In this document: positions 5,810 through 9,474 of the stretch, one piece after another | Position numbering within the stretch: the stretch's first letter is position 1 | Layout of the letters: every line of letters begins with the position of its first letter | From: Hyphomicrobiales bacterium | Lineage (GTDB): Bacteria; Pseudomonadota; Alphaproteobacteria; Parvibaculales; Parvibaculaceae | Direction: 5' to 3' | DNA: 9,474 nt | NCBI GenBank assembly: GCA_015655095.1 | Contig: JAATFR010000113.1 | Coordinates: 1 to 9,474, forward strand | Program-made: the position numbers and the translations under genes | The notes under the pieces: generated by a model | Told to the model about the DNA's origin: nothing | The model's input: the letters and a program-made list of their open reading frames with translations, nothing else | Databases searched by the model: none

Positions 5810-6551
5810 AAAGCTGCAATCCTTTGCCACTCAATTTGCTGAAAAATGGACGGCGTCAGCCCAGACAAGACTGAAGCGCGCCAAAACCCCCGTCAATGTC
5901 TCCGGCCCGCAGAGCGGGAACCTGCCCGGGCAGACGGCTACCGCCACGCCCTGCGTGTGGCTCTATGTCGAGGGGGAAGCAATCCTTGATCCGGCAAACC
6001 CATCCACCCCTACCCACCCAGAAACTCAAAAAACTGGGAACCCAAGCGACTCCGGGGACCACGCAAAAGCCAAGCAAGCTGAAAAGCTTGCAAAAGCGCT
6101 TGTACAACTTTGCGATCGGTCCGGGATCCCCGTGAACGAGGAGACCATGAGCAACATATTTGCGCTCCCGGATCTGGGCGTATCGCGCCATGTTTCCGAG
6201 TCCATGCAGCAGGCAAAGGTGTCCGAGTATGACATCGAAATCCAGAGCCCGACCAACCGCGTGGCGTTTGATTTTTCCCCAGGCCGCCAACCGGGACACC
6301 TCGCTGTGACCGTCAATCACGAGGGGCCTGTCGGCGTGATCTTTCCGGCCCAGATCGCGGGGTCGGAACGCGCAAATTCCTATCATGCCTTCGAGGTGAA
6401 GGCCGAGTTCTACCCGGGGGATATCAGTAACCTTCAGGTCACATCGCTGGAATACTTCACCCGAATTCCCGATACGGGAAAGTTTACCGAAGCCCTGCTC
6501 GAAGCGAAGGAATACGAGGCACAGAAGATGCTGGCCGAGCTTGAATCCTGA
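5460..6551 (+). CDS. Protein of unknown function, 5' end uncertain (possible frameshift)
   Basis: I do not recognise this protein. The open frame gives up to 363 residues from a TTG at 5460; an in-frame ATG at 5586 has no clear ribosome binding site. Residues 1 to about 215 are low in order, rich in Pro, Ser, Gln, Lys and Thr, with few hydrophobic stretches. A short charged helix (AKAKQAEKLAKALVQL) leads into a more regular, probably globular part from about 220 to 363, including LGVSRHVSESMQQAKVSEYD and a beta-rich segment ending in a helix, TEALLEAKEYEAQKMLAELE. No signal peptide or membrane segment is seen. A disordered N-terminus before a compact C-terminal domain is common in secreted effectors, but that is only a guess. 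The gene uses more A/T-ending and rare Arg codons (AGA, CGA) than its neighbours, hinting at transfer. It converges with the DSD1-family gene, with 13 bp between stops. Confidence 0.6.
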   Translation: MLHRQASSILQDNPQSPTGTRFCIALLPCSGNVSARPPPLIRMIHTNRRPPGQRYPARLPTDRPVPSPKYSQQKSQAPYFVPLQANENLQERRQDASKTSPVPGILHTRDDKLESPEKLQSFATQFAEKWTASAQTRLKRAKTPVNVSGPQSGNLPGQTATATPCVWLYVEGEAILDPANPSTPTHPETQKTGNPSDSGDHAKAKQAEKLAKALVQLCDRSGIPVNEETMSNIFALPDLGVSRHVSESMQQAKVSEYDIEIQSPTNRVAFDFSPGRQPGHLAVTVNHEGPVGVIFPAQIAGSERANSYHAFEVKAEFYPGDISNLQVTSLEYFTRIPDTGKFTEALLEAKEYEAQKMLAELES

Positions 6552-6564
6552 GGAGGAAAGGTCA

Positions 6565-7704
6565 TCAGGCCGAGCGGCCCCGCCCCTCTATAGGCCAGAT
6601 CGCGACAAGACAGTCACCCTCGACGACATGGTAGAAGTCATAGAGGTTGACTGTCGGGTCGCAATGCGGCGCGAACGCGGTCAATACCGCGCCAGGCGCA
6701 AGGTTTCCGCCATCCGGCAGCGCGATGCCGCCCTGCTCGTCGCCAAAGAAGAAATAGGCCGCCCCTTCCGGCGCGCCTGCATGCAGAAGAGGCGCTTCCG
6801 CATCGGTCGAGAAGGCCTTGAAGCCCGCGTCCGTGGTGGCGAGCCCCGGCGTGTTGGATGAAATCACCGTCATCTGAACGAACAGCGACGTCTCGAATGG
6901 AAAGTCCGCGGCATTGCCAAGCTTCACATCATTATATTGCTTGTCCATGAAGATATAGGAGCCAGCCTGCAGCTCGGTCAGCACGCGGGCGTCAGGGTCT
7001 ATATTGAAGCTGCCCGTGCCACCGCCGGTGATGATATCCACAGGGAGGCCCGCCGCCGAGAAGGCGTCGCGTGTTTCGCCCAGTATGGCCATGGCCTTGA
7101 GCGAGGCCTCCTGGCGCGCTTCAAATTCCTTTATGTGCTGGACCTGACCGGCATAGCACTGGATGCCACGGAGTCTCAGCGAGGGCGCTTCGTGGAGCTG
7201 CCGGCCAAGGGCCAGCGCATCAGCGCCCGGGGCAATGCCGGTGCGGTGAAGCCCCGGATCAAGGTCGACGAGCATCTTGAGCGCATGGCCTGCCTTCGCC
7301 GCCGCCTCAGCCAACGCCGCGCCATTTTGCGGATTATCGACGACGACATGAAGATCGGGGATCAGGGCGTTGAGCGTCATCAGGCGCTCAATGGCAAGCG
7401 GCGTTACCACCGGCGATGTGATCAGGATATTCCCGATACCGCCTGCCGCCATCGCCTCCGCCTCGCCAAGCTTGGCGCAGCAGATGCCTACGGCTCCCGC
7501 CTCGATCTGGGCTTTGGCGACCTCGACAGACTTATGGGTTTTGGCGTGCGGGCGCAGCGCCAGCCCCTGCCGGCGACAATGATCCGCCATGGTGGCGATG
7601 TTCCGGCGAAAAGACGGGAGATCGATCACCAGCGCGGGCGTCATCAACTGGCGCCGGGAATCGGGCTTGCCCACCAGCATCCGGTTGACAGCATCGCGCA
7701 TCAT
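6565..7704 (-). CDS. DSD1 / D-threonine aldolase-family PLP enzyme
   Basis: This 379-residue enzyme has the fold-type III (alanine-racemase-like) barrel of D-threonine aldolase, 3-hydroxy-D-aspartate aldolase and D-serine dehydratase. It cleaves or dehydrates a D-beta-hydroxy amino acid using PLP plus a metal ion. The N-terminal TPALVIDL is typical. RPHAKTHK at 51-58 holds the Schiff-base lysine Lys55. Next come CCAKLGEAEAMAAGG (75-89) and GGGTGS (227-232), which binds the PLP phosphate. The C-terminal HCDPTVNLYD (347-356) gives metal ligands His347 and Asp349: the His-x-Asp pattern of the aldolases, whereas vertebrate D-serine dehydratase has His-x-Cys. This favours an aldolase, with D-threonine or hydroxyaspartate as possible substrates. 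ATG 7704 was chosen for the GGGAGAAG just upstream; ATG 7701 and 7716 are possible. The frame runs open to 8037, but that part overlaps the TetR gene. It is divergent from that regulator. Confidence 0.87.
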   Translation of the reverse strand: MMRDAVNRMLVGKPDSRRQLMTPALVIDLPSFRRNIATMADHCRRQGLALRPHAKTHKSVEVAKAQIEAGAVGICCAKLGEAEAMAAGGIGNILITSPVVTPLAIERLMTLNALIPDLHVVVDNPQNGAALAEAAAKAGHALKMLVDLDPGLHRTGIAPGADALALGRQLHEAPSLRLRGIQCYAGQVQHIKEFEARQEASLKAMAILGETRDAFSAAGLPVDIITGGGTGSFNIDPDARVLTELQAGSYIFMDKQYNDVKLGNAADFPFETSLFVQMTVISSNTPGLATTDAGFKAFSTDAEAPLLHAGAPEGAAYFFFGDEQGGIALPDGGNLAPGAVLTAFAPHCDPTVNLYDFYHVVEGDCLVAIWPIEGRGRSA

Positions 7705-7755
7705 CACTTCTCCCATTTCCCATTTGGCAGGTTTCTTTTCTTTGGCGTAGGCGAC

Positions 7756-7769
7756 ACCGGCTGACCGGT
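7756..7769. promoter_or_regulatory. Candidate TetR operator, DSD1-gene side
   Basis: ACCGG-CTGA-CCGGT is a 14-bp inverted repeat lying 52 bp upstream of the DSD1-family start codon. It shares the 10-mer CGGCTGACCG with a second site at 7848-7865 and overlaps a perfect 10-bp palindrome TGACCGGTCA (7762-7771). A repressor bound here would sit in the leader or promoter region of the enzyme gene. Confidence 0.55.
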
Positions 7770-7791
7770 CAAGGCAAGTCAGCAAGCGCGC

Positions 7792-7821
7792 TTGAGTATG
7801 CACGATAAAAGAGCGTACAAT
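7792..7821 (+). promoter_or_regulatory. Candidate promoter of the TetR gene
   Basis: TTGAGT (7792-7797), an 18-bp spacer and TACAAT (7816-7821, 5 of 6) form a sigma-70-like promoter reading into the TetR gene. Transcription would start near 7828, giving a 46-nt leader that includes the operator at 7848-7865. The promoter lies between the two candidate operators. No equally clear promoter was found for the divergent enzyme gene. Confidence 0.45.
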
Positions 7822-7847
7822 TTTCTTAAAAGCAGGCTCAATAAGGA

Positions 7848-7865
7848 CGAACGGCTGACCGTTCG
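7848..7865. promoter_or_regulatory. Candidate TetR operator, regulator side
   Basis: CGAACGG-CTGA-CCGTTCG is an 18-bp inverted repeat with perfect 7-bp arms, ending 8 bp before the TetR start codon. Its centre CGGCTGACCG is repeated at 7758-7767. A dyad of this size next to a tetR gene is typical of autoregulation. Confidence 0.6.
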
Positions 7866-7873
7866 CGCACCCC

Positions 7874-8500
7874 ATGGAAACGATCCAGAGCACCACAAGC
7901 AGCAAACCAGCTGCCAGAACAGGTGGCGACAAGAGGGAACTGATCCTCGATGCCGCGCTTGAGCTTTTCCGCGTCCGCGGGTTTCGCCGCACCTCGATGG
8001 AAGACATCGCCGAGGCAGCCGAAATCGCCAAGGGCACGCTCTATCTCTATTTCCGCAGCAAGGAAGAGTTGTTCGCCGCCCTGAGCCAAAGGCTTGGCGA
8101 GCGGATACTTGAGGCCATGGATCAGGCGAAGATCGCCACAGCCAGCGCTGATCTGGAGGAGCGGCTGGTCGCCCTCTTCAATGCCAAGCTCGGCTTCGCG
8201 CATCACTTGCTCAATTCAAGCCCGCACGCGATCGAACTCATTGGTTCCAACCAGCGCATCTGCGAAGGCAGGCTTGGCACTCTGGATGAACGCTTCCGTG
8301 ACGATGTCGCCGAGTTGCTGACCGAAGCCTCGGGACAGGGCCAGATTTCGGCGAAAGCCGCCGGCCAGTCGCTTGTCACCGCTGGAGATGTCATCAGCAC
8401 CGCAGTTCATGGCGCCATGAGCAAGGTGGCGGATGAATCTGAGTTCTACAAGAGCATTCGTGAAATTATCCATCTGATGGTTCGCGGTCTTCGGCCCTGA
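7874..8500 (+). CDS. TetR/AcrR-family transcriptional regulator
   Basis: This 208-residue regulator has the TetR DNA-binding domain at about 19-68: helix 1 KRELILDAALELFRVRGF, then TSMEDIAEAAEIAKGTLYLY with the recognition helix, and the family ending YFRSKEELFAAL. The rest (about 75-208) is an all-helical ligand and dimer domain, too variable to show what it binds. It most likely represses itself and the divergent DSD1-family gene through the two inverted repeats in the 169-bp gap, releasing DNA when a small molecule, perhaps the enzyme's substrate, binds. Start ATG 7874 lacks an obvious ribosome binding site, but it gives a normal N-terminal arm of about 18 residues and no better start is seen. 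No gene follows on this strand before the groESL control region. Confidence 0.92.
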   Translation: METIQSTTSSKPAARTGGDKRELILDAALELFRVRGFRRTSMEDIAEAAEIAKGTLYLYFRSKEELFAALSQRLGERILEAMDQAKIATASADLEERLVALFNAKLGFAHHLLNSSPHAIELIGSNQRICEGRLGTLDERFRDDVAELLTEASGQGQISAKAAGQSLVTAGDVISTAVHGAMSKVADESEFYKSIREIIHLMVRGLRP

Positions 8501-8626
8501 CCCCGGCTGTTGACGCCGTATTCGGCAAAAAGCCGATGACGCGTGGCTGCGAAGATGAATGTCAGCCCATCCCCCCGATGTTACATTTAAATCGCGTATA
8601 TCTTTGGGCCAGATTTCCATCCCTGC

Positions 8627-8656
8627 CTTGACTCATGCCGTGGGCCTGCCTATCTA
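8627..8656 (+). promoter_or_regulatory. Heat-shock (RpoH-type) promoter of groESL
   Basis: CTTG (8627-8630), an 18-bp spacer and CCTATCT (8649-8655) match the alphaproteobacterial sigma-32 pattern (CTTG, N17-18, CYTATNT). The same bases can be read as a sigma-70 promoter: TTGACT (8628-8633), 17 bp, TATCTA (8651-8656). Transcription would start just before the CIRCE element. The rest of the 274-bp gap upstream (8501-8626) shows only an AT-rich patch and a short hairpin near 8515-8535. Confidence 0.7.
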
Positions 8657-8667
8657 CCGGCAAGCGT

Positions 8668-8694
8668 TTGGCGCTCTCAGGCAGAGAGTGCCAG
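8668..8694. promoter_or_regulatory. CIRCE element (HrcA operator) of groESL
   Basis: TTGGCGCTC, nine bases, then GAGTGCCAG matches the CIRCE consensus TTAGCACTC-N9-GAGTGCTAA, with the exact spacer and most arm positions kept. It lies directly after the heat-shock promoter, so HrcA would repress groESL here at normal temperature. Combined RpoH and HrcA control of groESL is known in several alphaproteobacteria. Confidence 0.9.
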
Positions 8695-8774
8695 AATTCA
8701 ACAAACCGGAAAAATGGCCCTCCGCACCTGCGGCTGGCGCTGCTTTTACCGGTGGCTGATCAGGAGAACGAAGA

Positions 8775-9083
8775 ATGACGCAACAGTTTCGCCCTTTGCA
8801 CGACCGGGTGCTCGTGCGCCGGGTAGAGGAAGAAACCAAGACGGCTGGTGGAATCATCATTCCCGACACCGCCCAGGAAAAGCCCTCCAAGGGTGAAATC
8901 ATTGCCGTCGGCGCGGGCACCCGCACCGAGGATGGCAAGATTCTTCCCCTCGACGTGAAGGCCGGCGATCACATTCTGTTCGGCAAATGGTCCGGCACGG
9001 AAGTGAAGATCGATGGTACCGAGTACATCATCATGAAGGAATCGGACATTCTCGGCATTATCACTGCTCCTAAGAAGAAGTAA
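8775..9083 (+). CDS. groES: Co-chaperonin GroES (Cpn10)
   Basis: This 102-residue protein caps the GroEL ring as a heptamer and helps fold proteins in the cytoplasm. The family hallmarks are all present: RPLHDRVLVRRVEEETKTAG at the N-terminus, the mobile loop that contacts GroEL (about 17-33, with GGIIIP), the GEIIAVGAG strand, and VKAGDHILFGKWSGTEVKID followed by EYIIMKESDILGII. Its length is slightly above the usual 95-98 because of a short Lys-rich tail (PKKK). The start ATG 8775 has a strong AGGAG ribosome binding site at 8762-8766. It is the first gene of the groESL operon, under a heat-shock promoter and CIRCE, and groEL follows after 144 bp with a hairpin and T-run between. Confidence 0.98.
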   Translation: MTQQFRPLHDRVLVRRVEEETKTAGGIIIPDTAQEKPSKGEIIAVGAGTRTEDGKILPLDVKAGDHILFGKWSGTEVKIDGTEYIIMKESDILGIITAPKKK

Positions 9084-9117
9084 GGCACGCGGACCCAACC
9101 GGTCGCGGGCCTTTTTT
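9084..9117 (+). terminator. Hairpin plus T-run between groES and groEL
   Basis: Directly after the groES stop, GGCACGCGGACC (9084-9095) pairs with GGTCGCGGGCC (9101-9111), with one mismatch and one bulged G, around a 5-nt loop, and six Ts follow (9112-9117). It looks like an intrinsic terminator or attenuator inside the operon. A second hairpin, CCGGGC-TTAT-GCCCGG, lies at 9123-9138, and a weaker one, CTTCCT/AGGAAG, at 9177-9200. Confidence 0.65.
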
Positions 9118-9227
9118 GTTGGCCGGGCTTATGCCCGGGCGGACAAGCCCTCCGACCAGCGGTTCCTCTGAACGCGCTTCCTGCTGGATTTCCAAGGAAG
9201 CTCACGAGATTCGAAGGGATTTAATCC

Positions 9228-9474
<247 letters not shown>

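Noticed and set aside
6545..7764. Open frames on the plus strand opposite the DSD1-family gene
   Set aside because: They are antisense shadows of a complete PLP enzyme and show no domain of their own.
7705..8037. An N-terminal extension of the DSD1-family gene by about 111 residues, including a hydrophobic stretch
   Set aside because: It runs antisense to the TetR gene and through both candidate operators. The family normally starts near TPALVIDL, and a good ribosome binding site lies just before ATG 7704.
8514..8535. GCCG-TATT-CGGC-AAAAA-GCCG as a terminator for the TetR gene
   Set aside because: The stems are only 4 bp and the run after the first stem is A, not T, on the coding strand, so it is not a convincing intrinsic terminator.

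Overview
The window reads as chromosomal DNA from a high-GC alphaproteobacterium. The main support is the right end: a groES gene preceded by a heat-shock sigma-32-type promoter and a CIRCE (HrcA operator) element, followed by the start of a groEL whose N-terminus fits alphaproteobacterial GroEL. The genus cannot be fixed from this sequence. No mobile element, CRISPR array, tRNA or rRNA was seen.

Layout, left to right. (1) 1-974: the 3' part of a GNAT acetyltransferase gene, then a small secreted protein of unknown function. (2) 1081-2394: a metallo-beta-lactamase-fold hydrolase with an alkyl-sulfatase-type dimerisation domain, with a 15-bp palindrome just ahead of its ribosome binding site. 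(3) 2395-2719: a 325-bp gap that is not empty. Read on the minus strand it holds a possible small RNA ending in a strong intrinsic terminator, plus a separate terminator for the next gene. (4) 2720-5304: a class III omega-aminotransferase (minus strand) divergent from a PuuR-like XRE/cupin regulator, which is followed by a PaaI-like hotdog thioesterase. This looks like a locally regulated amine or beta-alanine catabolic module. (5) 5447-6551: an unrecognised protein whose best start signal is in a different frame from the long open frame. (6) 6565-8500: a DSD1/D-threonine-aldolase-family PLP enzyme (minus strand) divergent from a TetR regulator, with two related inverted-repeat operators between them. 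(7) 8501-9474: the groESL locus, with a hairpin and T-run between groES and groEL.

The recurring theme is small catabolic enzyme genes, each paired with its own divergent regulator. The observations most worth following up are the possible small RNA at about 2411-2517 with two similar C-rich loops, the possibly leaderless promoter of the XRE regulator, the paired TetR operators, and the out-of-frame start of the unknown protein. All functional calls come from reading motifs by eye; no database search was run.
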